Part shown: piece by piece, positions 35,131-44,867 of the stretch
Layout: the number at the start of each line of letters is the position of its first letter
Position numbering within the stretch: the stretch's first letter is position 1
Source: Mycobacterium sp. KBS0706
Lineage (GTDB): Bacteria; Pseudomonadota; Alphaproteobacteria; DSM-16000; Inquilinaceae
Length of the DNA: 64,000 nucleotides
NCBI RefSeq assembly: GCF_005938675.2
Contig: NZ_VCCH02000014.1
Coordinates: forward strand, 56,663-120,662
Reading direction: 5' to 3'
The notes under the pieces: model-generated
What the model was told of the DNA's origin: nothing
The model's input: the letters and a program-made list of their open reading frames with translations, nothing else
Database searches by the model: none
Program-made: the position numbers and the translations under genes

Positions 35131-35454
35131 GGCGCGCCTCCCGGTGGCTGTGCCTGCCGGTTGCCGACGGAGTCGGCCGCGGTCCAGTGCTGGTGGTGAC
35201 GGAAGGCTAGCGCGGCGGCGCCGGAGACGGCAAGGGTCAGGGCTGAGTATAGCCGGCGATAACAGCCCCCGGCCTTGCCAGCGCGACCGCCACCTCGTGC
35301 CGGTCATCGGTCCGCGAAGCGCGGAGAGCGGAAGTTGGGCGTGGGTCACGAAACGACTGCTCCGAACGAAAGCGGACGTCCCGGTCGCAGCGTTAGCGAG
35401 GTGATGCGCGGCAGCATGCAACCCGGCGCTCACGAAGAGCGCCGGGAAGCGCGG
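35131..35454. other. Intergenic region between kynA and the SDR gene
   Basis: This 324-bp gap has no convincing coding frame. It should contain the kynA promoter on its left side and the SDR terminator hairpin at 35422-35446. No recognisable mobile-element remnant or RNA gene is seen. Confidence 0.5.
35422..35446 (-). terminator. Hairpin downstream of the SDR gene
   Basis: CCCGGCGCTC pairs perfectly with GAGCGCCGGG across a five-base loop, nine bases past the SDR stop at 35455. Only a short TT follows on the minus strand, so it is a strong stem with a weak T-tract. Confidence 0.55.
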
Positions 35455-36204
35455 TCAGACCTGGGCCCAGCCACCATCGACACACAGTTCGCTGCCTGTC
35501 ACGTAGGCCGAGTCGTCAGAGGCCAGGAACAGAACGGCCCTTGCGATCTCGTCAACGGTGCCGCTGCGGTGCATCGGGATCTGGGCGTGCACCTGGGTCT
35601 TCGTCTGCTCGATCATCTCCTCGCTCACTCCCGCCTTACGCGCCTGATCCGTATCGATGTAGCCGGGCGCCATGGCATTCACCCGGATCCCCTTCCCGGT
35701 CAGCTCCACGGTGAGCGACCGTGCCAGCGAGCGAATGGCCGCTTTCCCTGCTGAATAGACGCTGACATAGGGGCGGCCTTGCGTGCTCAGAGTCGAGGTG
35801 TTCAGGATGATCGAGCCGCCGGACCCCATCAGTGGCAGAAGCTTCTGCACGGTAAAGTAGGTCCCTTTGAACGTGTTCAGGACCGTGAAATCGAATTCTT
35901 CCTCCGACATGTATTCGAACATGTTCGGTCGCGCGCCGCCGGCGTTCGCGAAGATGATGTCGACGCGGCCATGCTTTCTCTCGACATGTTCGCGAAGCGC
36001 GTCGATGTCCGACATCTTGGAAATATCACTGCGGATCGCGTCGGCGCCGTTTCCGATGCCTTGCGCCGCAGCATCGAGCGCCGCCTGATCGCGACCGGTA
36101 ATGACAACCTTTGCGCCTTCGCGTGCGAACAGCTTGGCTGTTGCCAGTCCTATTCCCGAATTGCCGCCAGTGATGACAGCGACCTTGCCGTCCAATCTGC
36201 CCAT
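35455..36204 (-). CDS. Short-chain dehydrogenase/reductase
   Basis: The 249-aa protein is a classical SDR, with cofactor motif TGGNSGIG (about residues 12-19), NAGG in the fourth strand, catalytic serine in LNTSTLS and YxxxK as YSAGK near residues 147-151. The ending DDSAYVTGSELCVDGGWAQV is typical. It is probably an NAD(P)H-dependent oxidoreductase of unknown substrate. ATG 36204 with GGAGA upstream is preferred over an in-frame TTG at 36216. It is divergent from the TetR-family gene at 36312, which likely represses it. Confidence 0.88.
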   Translation of the reverse strand: MGRLDGKVAVITGGNSGIGLATAKLFAREGAKVVITGRDQAALDAAAQGIGNGADAIRSDISKMSDIDALREHVERKHGRVDIIFANAGGARPNMFEYMSEEEFDFTVLNTFKGTYFTVQKLLPLMGSGGSIILNTSTLSTQGRPYVSVYSAGKAAIRSLARSLTVELTGKGIRVNAMAPGYIDTDQARKAGVSEEMIEQTKTQVHAQIPMHRSGTVDEIARAVLFLASDDSAYVTGSELCVDGGWAQV

Positions 36205-36311
36205 TTTCGTCTCCAATTCGTCTGCGAATGCGCCCGGCGTGGACCGCGGTATTGCTGGGCGGCGGGACCAGACGATATATATGAAGCATCTTTCAGGTTT
36301 TGGATTCGCTT

Positions 36312-36959
36312 ATGGGAAACGGCTCCCTGCCACCGCTGACCCCGCGGAAATCACCGCGTCAGGACCGATCCATCGCCACCGTGGAGGCGATTTTCGAGGC
36401 GACCCTTCAGGTTCTGTCGAGTGATGGCCTGATCCGCCTGAACACCACGCGCATCGCGCATCGTGCAGGCGTTTCGGTCGGAACCCTGTACCAGTATTTT
36501 CCGAACAAGCAGGCCTTGCTCTTCGCGGTGCTGGAGCGGCACCTCGCGATGCTGGCAGCCGCCATAGAGACGGCATGCGAGGAAAGCCCCGCTACGAAAG
36601 AGATGATCGCCGAGACCGTGGTGAAGGCCTATCTTCAGGCGAAGATGGCGCAGGCCGAGATCTCTCCGGCCCTCTATCGCATCGCCATGGAGCTCGACGC
36701 CCGCGAGTTGATCGAGGCGGCGACCCGGCGGAGTGCAAGGGCGATCGAGGTGATGCTGTCCGCCACCGGCGATGGCCCTATCGCCAATCCGGGCGTGGTC
36801 GCCCAGACTCTGACCGCAGCCCTTTACGGAACCGTTCCGGCCTTCTGCCACCGGGTCTTGACCCCCGCTGATGGTATCGAGGCCGAAAGGCAGCTCACAA
36901 TTATGTTCCGTTCATATCTCGTCGCACACCAGAGCGGCACAGCGGAGGCTAAGTATTAG
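36312..36959 (+). CDS. TetR/AcrR-family transcriptional regulator
   Basis: The 215-aa protein has a TetR helix-turn-helix near residues 45-66 (TTRIAHRAGVSVGTLYQYFP NKQAL) and a helical ligand-binding C-terminus with a conserved TetR_C-like pattern. ATG 36312 is selected over a TTG at 36300. By position it should control the divergent SDR gene through the 107-bp region between them; I see no clear palindromic operator there, apart from an AT-rich GATATATATG core. Confidence 0.88.
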   Translation: MGNGSLPPLTPRKSPRQDRSIATVEAIFEATLQVLSSDGLIRLNTTRIAHRAGVSVGTLYQYFPNKQALLFAVLERHLAMLAAAIETACEESPATKEMIAETVVKAYLQAKMAQAEISPALYRIAMELDARELIEAATRRSARAIEVMLSATGDGPIANPGVVAQTLTAALYGTVPAFCHRVLTPADGIEAERQLTIMFRSYLVAHQSGTAEAKY

Positions 36960-37177
36960 GGCAGCAGTTATCGCGCATTGACAGCAGCCGAGCCAGACGG
37001 CCGGAATGGAGTGGATACCAGAAGGAATGAGCGTCCTTCTTTACCGTCCGCTCAGGATCGAATCCAGTCAGCGGCGGGGTGGTTGATCTTGGTCCGCCCC
37101 GCCCACCCATCAGGGCTGGTTGGCAGCGACTGGCGCCTGATCGCCTGTCGGCGTCCTCGATGACAGACCGGCCGTCA

Positions 37178-38404
37178 TCACGCGAGCTTGCGGCTGTCTT
37201 CGATCACCTTGCCGTCGTTCGGCAGGCTGCCCGGCGGCACGACCGACACCGCCGCACGCAGCTTGGTGACGTCGAGCATGGTCTCCGACACGGCCTCGGC
37301 CACCGCGGCGTCGGCGCTCTCGACCTGCAGCGCGACGTCGTCGATGCCCTGGCGGCTCGACACCACCAGCCGGCCGCGCTCCAGCCCGTGGCGCTTCAGC
37401 ACCTCGGCGACCTGGCCGGGGTGGACGAACAGGCCGCGCACCTTGGTGCTCTGGTCGGCTCGTCCGAGCCAACCGCGCAGCCGCGGCGCAGTGCGGCCGC
37501 AGGGGCTGCGCCCGGGCAGGATGGCGGACAGGTCGCCGGTGGCGAAGCGGATCCAGGGCGTGCAGCGGTCGAAGCTGGTGACCACCACCTCGCCGACCTC
37601 GCCCTCGGCCACCGGGTCGCCGGTGCCGGGACGCACGATCTCGACCAGGATGCCCTCGGCCAGCACCAGCCCCTCATGCGCCTCGGTCTCGTACGCGATC
37701 AGGCCGAGATCGGCGGTGCCGTAGCTCTGGAACAGGTCGATGGCACGGGCGGCGTAGAACTCGCGCAGCGGCGGCAGCAGCGGCCCGCCGGAGACATGGG
37801 CCAGTTTCACCGAGCTGGTGTCGTGGCCGAGCTGGTCGGCCTTCTCCAGGATCAGCTTGAGGAAGTCGGGCGTGCCGACATAGCCGCGCGGCTTCAGGTC
37901 GGCCATGGCCCGGGCCTGCAGCTCGGTGTTGCCGGTGCCGGCCGGGATCACGGCGCAGCCCAGCGCCTCGGCGCCCGTCTCGAACATCACGCCGGCCGGG
38001 GTGAAGTGGTAGGAAAAGCAGTTCTGCAGGATGTCGCCTTCGCGGAAGCCGCTGGCGAACAGGGCGCGGGCGAAGCGCCAGCTGTCGATGCCGTGGGCCT
38101 CGCCCTCGTAGATCGGGCCTGGGGAGCCGAAGATCCGGCGGAACTGCCCCGGCCGGATCGTGGTCAGCCCGCCGAAGGGCAGGTCGACCGCCTGTATCGT
38201 CGGCAGCTCGGATTTCCGGGTCAGCGGCAGCTCCGCCAGCTCGGCCCGGCTGGTCACCGCCGCCGGGTCGAATTCGGCCAGGCGCTTGGCGTAGCCGGGG
38301 GCGGATGCCTTGGCATGGGCGATCTGGGCCGGCAGCTCGGCCAGCAGCGCCGCCTCCCGCGCCTCGGCCGGACGGGTCTCGAGATCGTCATAGTGCTCGG
38401 CCAT
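37178..38404 (-). CDS. Phenylacetate-CoA ligase-like AMP-forming ligase
   Basis: The 408-aa protein belongs to the PaaK family of AMP-forming CoA ligases: SELPTIQAVDLPFGGLTT, GSPGPIYEGEAHG in place of the usual P-loop, LFQSYGTADLGLIAYE for the adenine site, and WIRFATGDLSAIL. It likely activates an aromatic or other carboxylic acid to its CoA thioester. It is the last gene of a minus-strand cluster encoding a branched-chain-type ABC importer (38495-45686), so it may act on the imported acid. Confidence 0.82.
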   Translation of the reverse strand: MAEHYDDLETRPAEAREAALLAELPAQIAHAKASAPGYAKRLAEFDPAAVTSRAELAELPLTRKSELPTIQAVDLPFGGLTTIRPGQFRRIFGSPGPIYEGEAHGIDSWRFARALFASGFREGDILQNCFSYHFTPAGVMFETGAEALGCAVIPAGTGNTELQARAMADLKPRGYVGTPDFLKLILEKADQLGHDTSSVKLAHVSGGPLLPPLREFYAARAIDLFQSYGTADLGLIAYETEAHEGLVLAEGILVEIVRPGTGDPVAEGEVGEVVVTSFDRCTPWIRFATGDLSAILPGRSPCGRTAPRLRGWLGRADQSTKVRGLFVHPGQVAEVLKRHGLERGRLVVSSRQGIDDVALQVESADAAVAEAVSETMLDVTKLRAAVSVVPPGSLPNDGKVIEDSRKLA

Positions 38405-38494
38405 CGGGTTGCCCCACCCTGTGTCGTGTCGAAAGCTCCGTCCTCAAGCATGACGCGGGCCGCCGGGGCAGACAATGCCGGGAGGCGGATACCG

Positions 38495-39292
<798 letters not shown>

Positions 39293-39299
39293 GCCCGGC

Positions 39300-40574
39300 T
39301 CAGTACCCCAGCCATTCCGGGCGGCGGGGCAGGGTGATCTCGGCCACCTTCTCGAGCGACATGGTGCCGTCGGCCATCAGCGCCGTGACCTCCTTGCCCT
39401 GGGTCGGGCCCTTCACATGGCCCTGGTAGATCGGCACGGTCATCAGCCCGCGATGGTCGGTCGCGGTCCAGGTCGAGGGCAGGCACACGCCTTCCAACCC
39501 GGCCGGCACCCAGTCCTTCTTGTCATACATCGCATCGCGGATGGCGACGCCGGTGACCGTACCCTTGGCCTTCGCCGCCTTGATCGCCTCGACCATGTAG
39601 GAGGTGGCGCAGACGCCGGCGATGTAGCTCAGCGGCCGATAGGCCGTGCCGCCGGAATCGCTGATCTTGGAGATCTCGCGCACCCGGTCCATGCCGGCGT
39701 TCCTGTCGGTCCAGATCGACCCGGTGCGGACCGCGACCACCACGCCGTCGGCGTTCTGGCCGGCCGCCTTCATGATGTTCTCGTCATAGCCCCAGACATT
39801 GGCCACGAACTGCACCTTGGTGCCGGCGGTGGCGCAGGCGTTCAGGAGCGACGGGGTCGAGCCGGCGATGTTGGCGACATAGGCGTAGTTGGCGCCCTTC
39901 TCCTTCAGCGTCAGGCATTGCGGCGTGAAGTCGCCCGGCGCCATCGTGTACTGGATCGGGTCCAGCACCTCGAAGCCCAGCTCCTGCGCGTATTCGTTGC
40001 AGGCAACCTTGGGCGAGTTCGGGTAGGGGTGGTTGTCGCCCATATGGACCCATTTCGGCTTGCCCTGGCCGCCCTTCTTCTTCCAGTCGTCGGCCGCCCA
40101 TTGCGCCAGCGCCCGGCAGGCGTCGGAGTAGGAGGGGCCGTAGAAGAAGTTGAACGGCGTCGCCTTGGTCGCCTTCGGCGCCTTGCCGGTCGGGTCGGTC
40201 AGCGCCCCGGAATAGGAGCCGGAATAGTAGGGGATCCGGTCCTTGCCGATGAACTCGATCAGCGCCTCGGTGTCGGCCGTGCCCCAGCCGGCGATGGCGA
40301 CGACATGCTCGTTCGCCACCAGCCGCTGGTACTCCGACACGGCCTGCGGCGCCTTGTAGGCGTAGTCATAGGTCTCGAAGGCGATGTCGTCGCCGTCGAC
40401 CCCGCCATTCTCGTTCACCCAGTTCAGCGTGTCGGCGACGCCGTCGGCATAGGGCACGCCGATCGAAGCGGTCGGGCCGGTCAGGTCGGCGATATGGCCG
40501 ACCGGGATGTCGTCGGCGAGGGCCGGGGCGGCGCAGAGGCCGACCAGGGCGGTGGCGGCGAGCAAGGATCGCAT
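39300..40574 (-). CDS. Branched-chain-type ABC transporter substrate-binding protein, LivK type
   Basis: The 424-aa precursor has a signal peptide (cleavage near ALADD, residue 21) and a type-I periplasmic binding fold (IPVGHIADLTGPTASIGVPY, VAIAGWGTADTEALIEFIGK, PYYSGSYSGALTD). Length and the aromatic-rich insertions are larger than for leucine-binding proteins, so the ligand may be an acid activated by one of the adjacent CoA ligases. ATG 40574 has GGAGACACC upstream. Confidence 0.88.
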   Translation of the reverse strand: MRSLLAATALVGLCAAPALADDIPVGHIADLTGPTASIGVPYADGVADTLNWVNENGGVDGDDIAFETYDYAYKAPQAVSEYQRLVANEHVVAIAGWGTADTEALIEFIGKDRIPYYSGSYSGALTDPTGKAPKATKATPFNFFYGPSYSDACRALAQWAADDWKKKGGQGKPKWVHMGDNHPYPNSPKVACNEYAQELGFEVLDPIQYTMAPGDFTPQCLTLKEKGANYAYVANIAGSTPSLLNACATAGTKVQFVANVWGYDENIMKAAGQNADGVVVAVRTGSIWTDRNAGMDRVREISKISDSGGTAYRPLSYIAGVCATSYMVEAIKAAKAKGTVTGVAIRDAMYDKKDWVPAGLEGVCLPSTWTATDHRGLMTVPIYQGHVKGPTQGKEVTALMADGTMSLEKVAEITLPRRPEWLGY

Positions 40575-40630
40575 CGGTGTCTCCTCCATGGCGGCCGTTC
40601 TGTCGCGGCCAATGGGCGTTGAGATAATGT

Positions 40631-41716
40631 TCAGTACGAGAAGGGGTACAGCTTCCACCAGGCCTTGATCTGGCGCCAGCGATGGGCCAGCCCGTCCGGC
40701 TCGAAGATCAGGAACAGGATGATGGCGACGCCGACCGCCATCTCCTTCAGGAAGTTGATGCCGACCCGCAGGTCGAGCGTCTTGTACAGCCAGGTGCCGC
40801 GGATCAGCCGCACCAGCCAGTCCATCACGTCGGGCAGCGACACCATGAAGACGGTGCCGAGGATGGTGCCCATGATCGAGCCGAGACCGCCGATGATGAT
40901 CATGCCGAGGAACTCGATCGACTTCAGGATCGTGAACTCCTCGACCGAGACCACCTGCAGGTAATGGGCGTAGAGCGCGCCGCCGACCCCGGCGTAGAAG
41001 GCGGCGATGCCGAAGGACAGCACCCGGTAGCGGGTCAGGTTGATGCCCATGATCTCGGCGGCCAGGTAGTGGTCGCGCACGGCAACGAAGGCGCGGCCGT
41101 CGCGCGAGCGCATCAGGTTGGTCGCGGCCAGGTACAAGAGCACGCCCCAGAACAGCACGATGTAGAAGTAGTTGATGCGGTCGACCTCCCAGCCGAACAG
41201 GGAGACCGGGGCGGCATGGGCGCCGGCGACGCCGCCGGTGAACCAGCCGGCGCGGGCGAAGAAGTCCTCGAGGATGACCTGGGCGGCGAGGGTGGCGATG
41301 GCGAGGTACAGCCCCTTGATCCGCGCCGCCGGGATGCCGAAGACCAGGCCGACGGCGGCGGTCATCACCCCGGCGATCGGGATGCAGAAGAACACCGGGA
41401 TGCCGGTGGTGCGGTTCAGCCAGGCCGAGGCGAAGGCGCCGAAGCCGAAGAACACGGCATGGCCGATCGAGATCTGGCCGGTGAAGCCGACCAGGATGTT
41501 GAGGCCGAGCGCGGCGACGGCCAGGTAGCCGATCTCGATGAAGCTGTCGATCCAGCCCTTGGACAGCCAGCCGAGCTGCACCGCGACCGGGGAGACCACC
41601 AGCAGCAGCAGGATGACGACGACGCTGCGCCGGCTGAAGGCGTCGGCGAAGATCGTGGTGTCGGCGGCGTAGCCGGTGCGGAAGTCGCCGCAGGGGCGGG
41701 CATAGGCGTTGGCCAT
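40631..41716 (-). CDS. livM: Branched-chain-type ABC transporter permease, LivM type
   Basis: The 361-aa permease has about eight to nine membrane segments with the LivM pattern GLNILVGFTGQISIGHAVFF, YFYIVLFWGVLLYLAATNLM, and LGSIMGTILGTVFMVSLPD. It pairs with the LivH-type permease at 41890. A 108-bp palindromic element separates the two genes. Confidence 0.9.
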   Translation of the reverse strand: MANAYARPCGDFRTGYAADTTIFADAFSRRSVVVILLLLVVSPVAVQLGWLSKGWIDSFIEIGYLAVAALGLNILVGFTGQISIGHAVFFGFGAFASAWLNRTTGIPVFFCIPIAGVMTAAVGLVFGIPAARIKGLYLAIATLAAQVILEDFFARAGWFTGGVAGAHAAPVSLFGWEVDRINYFYIVLFWGVLLYLAATNLMRSRDGRAFVAVRDHYLAAEIMGINLTRYRVLSFGIAAFYAGVGGALYAHYLQVVSVEEFTILKSIEFLGMIIIGGLGSIMGTILGTVFMVSLPDVMDWLVRLIRGTWLYKTLDLRVGINFLKEMAVGVAIILFLIFEPDGLAHRWRQIKAWWKLYPFSY

Positions 41717-41759
41717 TCAGAAGGCCTTGCCCGTCGGCGAATTGGCAAGGGCTCGACGC

Positions 41760-41867
41760 TTCCCCTTTTTGTCATCGCCGGGCTTGACCCGGCGATCCAG
41801 GGGCCACCTGGAGCCGCTCTTGCGTCCCTGGATGCCCGGGTCAAGCCCGGGCATGACATTAGGGGAA
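41760..41867. repeat. REP-like long inverted repeat between livH and livM
   Basis: The left arm 41760-41801 (TTCCCC...GTCAT...CCGGGCTTGACCCGG...CCAGG) is complementary, with a few mismatches, to the right arm 41827-41867 (CCTGG...CCCGGGTCAAGCCCGG...ATGAC...GGGGAA), around a 25-base loop. Such elements with CGGGCTTGACCCGG cores are common, dispersed intergenic repeats in alphaproteobacterial genomes. Within an operon it may affect mRNA processing. Confidence 0.8.
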
Positions 41868-41889
41868 AGGATGGTGGATTCCCTCATCC

Positions 41890-42783
41890 TCACACCCTCT
41901 CGATGTCGCGGGTGCCGAACAGGCCGTATGGCTTGATCATCAGGATCACGATCAGGACGTAGAAGGGCGCGATCTTCAGCATGTTGCCCCAGCCCAGGAA
42001 GGTGACGTCCAGCCAGTGGGCGAAATGCTCCAGCACGCCGATGATCAGCCCGCCCAGCACCGCGCCGACGACGCTGTCGAGCCCGCCCAGGATCACCGCC
42101 GGGAACACCTTGATGCCGAAGCCGGACAGGGCGGAGGAGACGCCGTTGACCACGCCGACGACGATGCCGGCGACCGACGACACCATGGCCGAGATCGCCC
42201 AGGCCGTGGCGAAGACCTGCTTCACCGAGATGCCCATCGACTGCGCCACCTGCTGGTCGAAGGCGGTGGCGCGCATCGCCAGGCCCATGCGCGAGAATTT
42301 GAAGAACCAGGCGAAGCCGCCCATGATGAACAGGCTGATCGCCATCGACAGGATGTAGACGGTCTGCACCTGCAGCCCGAGGATGTCGACCGACTGGGTC
42401 TCGAACACCGGCGGGAAGGGCTGCGCCGAGACCCCGAAGATCCAGGCCATCATCGGCTGGAACACTAGCGACAGCCCGATCGTGACCATGATGACGGAGA
42501 TCACCGGCTCGCCGATCAGCGGCCGCAGCACCACCACCTGCAGCAGGATGCCGAACACCAGCATGAAGGCCAGGGTGATGGCGAAGCCCAGCACGAAGGG
42601 CACCTGGTACTTGGTCAGCACCCACCAGCAGATCCAGGCGCCGATCAGCAGGAACTCGCCCTGGGCGAAGTTCACCACCCGGCTGGCCTTGTAGATCAGC
42701 ACGAAGGACATGGCGACGACGCCGTAAAGCGTGCCGACGATCACGCCGTTGACCAGCAGCTGGAACAGGAAGGCGAGGTTCAT
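41890..42783 (-). CDS. livH: Branched-chain-type ABC transporter permease, LivH type
   Basis: The 297-aa permease has eight predicted membrane segments with LivH motifs NGVIVGTLYGVVAMSFVLIY, RVVNFAQGEFLLIGAWICWW, MRATAFDQQVAQSMGI and GLDSVVGAVLGGLIIGVLEH. It lies four bases after the acyl-CoA synthetase gene (42788). Confidence 0.9.
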   Translation of the reverse strand: MNLAFLFQLLVNGVIVGTLYGVVAMSFVLIYKASRVVNFAQGEFLLIGAWICWWVLTKYQVPFVLGFAITLAFMLVFGILLQVVVLRPLIGEPVISVIMVTIGLSLVFQPMMAWIFGVSAQPFPPVFETQSVDILGLQVQTVYILSMAISLFIMGGFAWFFKFSRMGLAMRATAFDQQVAQSMGISVKQVFATAWAISAMVSSVAGIVVGVVNGVSSALSGFGIKVFPAVILGGLDSVVGAVLGGLIIGVLEHFAHWLDVTFLGWGNMLKIAPFYVLIVILMIKPYGLFGTRDIERV

Positions 42784-42787
42784 GGGC

Positions 42788-44704
42788 TCACTCCGCCGCG
42801 TGGCGCTGCCCGGCGCGGCCGGGCGCGAGGTCGACCACCTTGAGCGTGGTGCGGATCCGCTGCCTCGTGCCGTCCTGGAAGGAGATGGTGGTGTCGACCG
42901 GGATCGCCGGGTCGCCGCGATAGATCGCGTCGATGATGTCGCCGTATTTCTCGCCGATCACGCCGCGGCGGACCTTGCGGGTGCGGGTCAGCTCGCCGTC
43001 ATCGGCGTCCAGCTCCTTGTACAGCAGCAGGAAGCGGCGGATGCGCTGCGCCTCCGGCAGGCCGGCATTCACCGTCTCGACCTCGCGGCGGATCAGGCCG
43101 TAGACCTCCTCGCGCGCCGACAGGTCGGTGTAGGTGGTGAACGCGATGCGGCTCTTCTCCGCCCATTTCGACACGATCGGGAAGCGGATGCAGATGATCG
43201 CCGCGAGGTCCGGCCGGCCATGGCCCAGGATCACCGCCTCGCCGACGTAAGGTGAGAACTTTAGTTTATTCTCAATGTATTGCGGGCTGAACCTGTCACC
43301 ACCGCTGGTGGTGGCGAGATCCTTCATCCGGTCGATCACGACCAAGTGGCCTTTGCCGTCGACATAGCCGGCGTCGCCGGTGGCAAGCCAGCCGTCGCGC
43401 AGGTCGGCCCTGGACGCCTCCTCGTTGCGGTAGTAGCCCAGGAACATGTTCGGGTGGCGGGTGACAATCTCACCGACGCCGTTCGGGTCCGGCGCCTCGA
43501 TCCGTAGCTCGACGCTGTCGTCGAAGCCGATGCCGACCGTGTCGAAATCGACATCGCCGGCCCGGTGGATGGTGTAGGCGCCCAGCAGCTCGGTCTGGCC
43601 GTAGAGCTGGCGCAGCGGCACCCCCATGGCCAGGAAGAAGCGGAAGGTCTCCGGCCCCAGCGCCGCGCCGCCGGTCGCGGCCGAACGCAACCGGGAGAAG
43701 CCCAGCCGGTCGCGCAGAGCGGCGAAGAGAAGAATCTTCGCAAGCGCGGATTTCTTTTTCTGGTCAAGCGCTTTCAGGCCAAACTTCATGCCGAGATCGA
43801 AGAGGCGGCGCTTGAGCCAGGAGGCGTCCATCATCCGGCTGCGAACGTCGGCGGCCAACCCCTCCCACACCCGCGGCGCCAGCAGCACGAAGGTCGGGCC
43901 GATCTCGCGGAAATCGGCCCAGCTGGTGCTCTGCTCCTCGACGAAGTTCACCACCATCCGGCATTGCAGCGCCTTCCCGAAGACGTAGACCTGCTCCATG
44001 ATCCAGGGCAGCGGCAGCACCGAGACGTACTCGTCCCGCGGCCCCTGCGGGTCGACCGCCAGATAGCTGGCGGTGTGCCGGATCACCGCCCCGGCCGAGA
44101 GCATGGCCAGCTTCGGCTGCGCCGTGGTGCCGGAGGTGGTGCAGAGCACCGCGACATCCTCGCCACGCGTCTCCGCCACCATGCGGTCGTACAGGCCGGG
44201 ATCGGCTGCCAGCAGCGGGGCGCCGAGGGTGATGAAATCCTCGACCGGCGACAGCCGCGGATCCTGGTATTTCCGCATGCCACGCGGGTCGGAATAGACG
44301 ATGTGGCGGACGCTGGGGATGCGATCGCCCAGGCCCAGCAGCTTGTCGACCTGCTCCTCATCCTCGGCCAGGACGAGGGCGACCGAGGCGTGGCCGATCA
44401 GATAGGCCACCTCCTCATCCAGCGCGTCGCGGTACAGGCCCAGGCTCATGGCGCCGGCGGCATGGGCGGCGATCTGGCCGGCCACCCAGTCCGGCCGGTT
44501 GTCGCCGATCAGCCCGACCACGGTGTCCCGCCCGATGCCCAGCGCCCGCAGCGCCAGGGCGAAGCCGCGCACCCGGGCGTGGAAGCCGGCCCAGCTGATC
44601 TCCTGCCAGATGCCGAAATCCTTCTCGCGCAGCGCCACCTCGCCCGGCCATCGGGCGGCGTTGCGGGCCAGCAGCTTGGGGAAGGTGTCGAAGGCGTCGG
44701 TCAT
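42788..44704 (-). CDS. Long-chain acyl-CoA synthetase-type AMP-forming ligase
   Basis: The 638-aa protein is an AMP-binding ligase of the FAA/FadD15 group. The P-loop VAVLCTTSGTTAQPKLAML (about residues 180-198) is followed by motifs LRQLYGQTELLGAYT and GWLATGDAGYVDGKGHLVVI, and ends in a catalytic-lysine domain with TRTRKVRRGVIGEKY. It activates a fatty or aryl acid to a CoA ester. It lies between livG and livH in the same direction, so the transporter and the ligase are probably used together. Confidence 0.88.
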   Translation of the reverse strand: MTDAFDTFPKLLARNAARWPGEVALREKDFGIWQEISWAGFHARVRGFALALRALGIGRDTVVGLIGDNRPDWVAGQIAAHAAGAMSLGLYRDALDEEVAYLIGHASVALVLAEDEEQVDKLLGLGDRIPSVRHIVYSDPRGMRKYQDPRLSPVEDFITLGAPLLAADPGLYDRMVAETRGEDVAVLCTTSGTTAQPKLAMLSAGAVIRHTASYLAVDPQGPRDEYVSVLPLPWIMEQVYVFGKALQCRMVVNFVEEQSTSWADFREIGPTFVLLAPRVWEGLAADVRSRMMDASWLKRRLFDLGMKFGLKALDQKKKSALAKILLFAALRDRLGFSRLRSAATGGAALGPETFRFFLAMGVPLRQLYGQTELLGAYTIHRAGDVDFDTVGIGFDDSVELRIEAPDPNGVGEIVTRHPNMFLGYYRNEEASRADLRDGWLATGDAGYVDGKGHLVVIDRMKDLATTSGGDRFSPQYIENKLKFSPYVGEAVILGHGRPDLAAIICIRFPIVSKWAEKSRIAFTTYTDLSAREEVYGLIRREVETVNAGLPEAQRIRRFLLLYKELDADDGELTRTRKVRRGVIGEKYGDIIDAIYRGDPAIPVDTTISFQDGTRQRIRTTLKVVDLAPGRAGQRHAAE

Positions 44705-44723
44705 GCCGGACCGTTCCCGGCCG

Positions 44724-44853
44724 CCCCCTCACCCGAAACCGCGATGCGATTTCGACCTCTCCCCAAGGAGAGGTGACTGGGTCGCGCGCCATATCCCTCT
44801 CCTCGGGGAGAGGGAGCGGCCCATTCGCGTTGGCGAATGGGAGGGTGAGGGGG
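44724..44853. repeat. Cloverleaf-like nested palindromic element between livG and the acyl-CoA synthetase gene
   Basis: Outer arms CCCCCTCACCC (44724-44734) and GGGTGAGGGGG (44843-44853) enclose four smaller hairpins. They are 44735-44753 (GAAACCGC/GCGATTTC, one mismatch), 44756-44773 (CCTCTCC/GGAGAGG), 44795-44814 (CCCTCTCC/GGAGAGGG) and 44820-44841 (CCCATTCGC/GCGAATGGG). The whole 130 bases could fold as a branched structure in either strand. It resembles dispersed intergenic palindromes of alphaproteobacteria. Confidence 0.8.
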
Positions 44854-44867
44854 ATGGCCTCGCCGTC

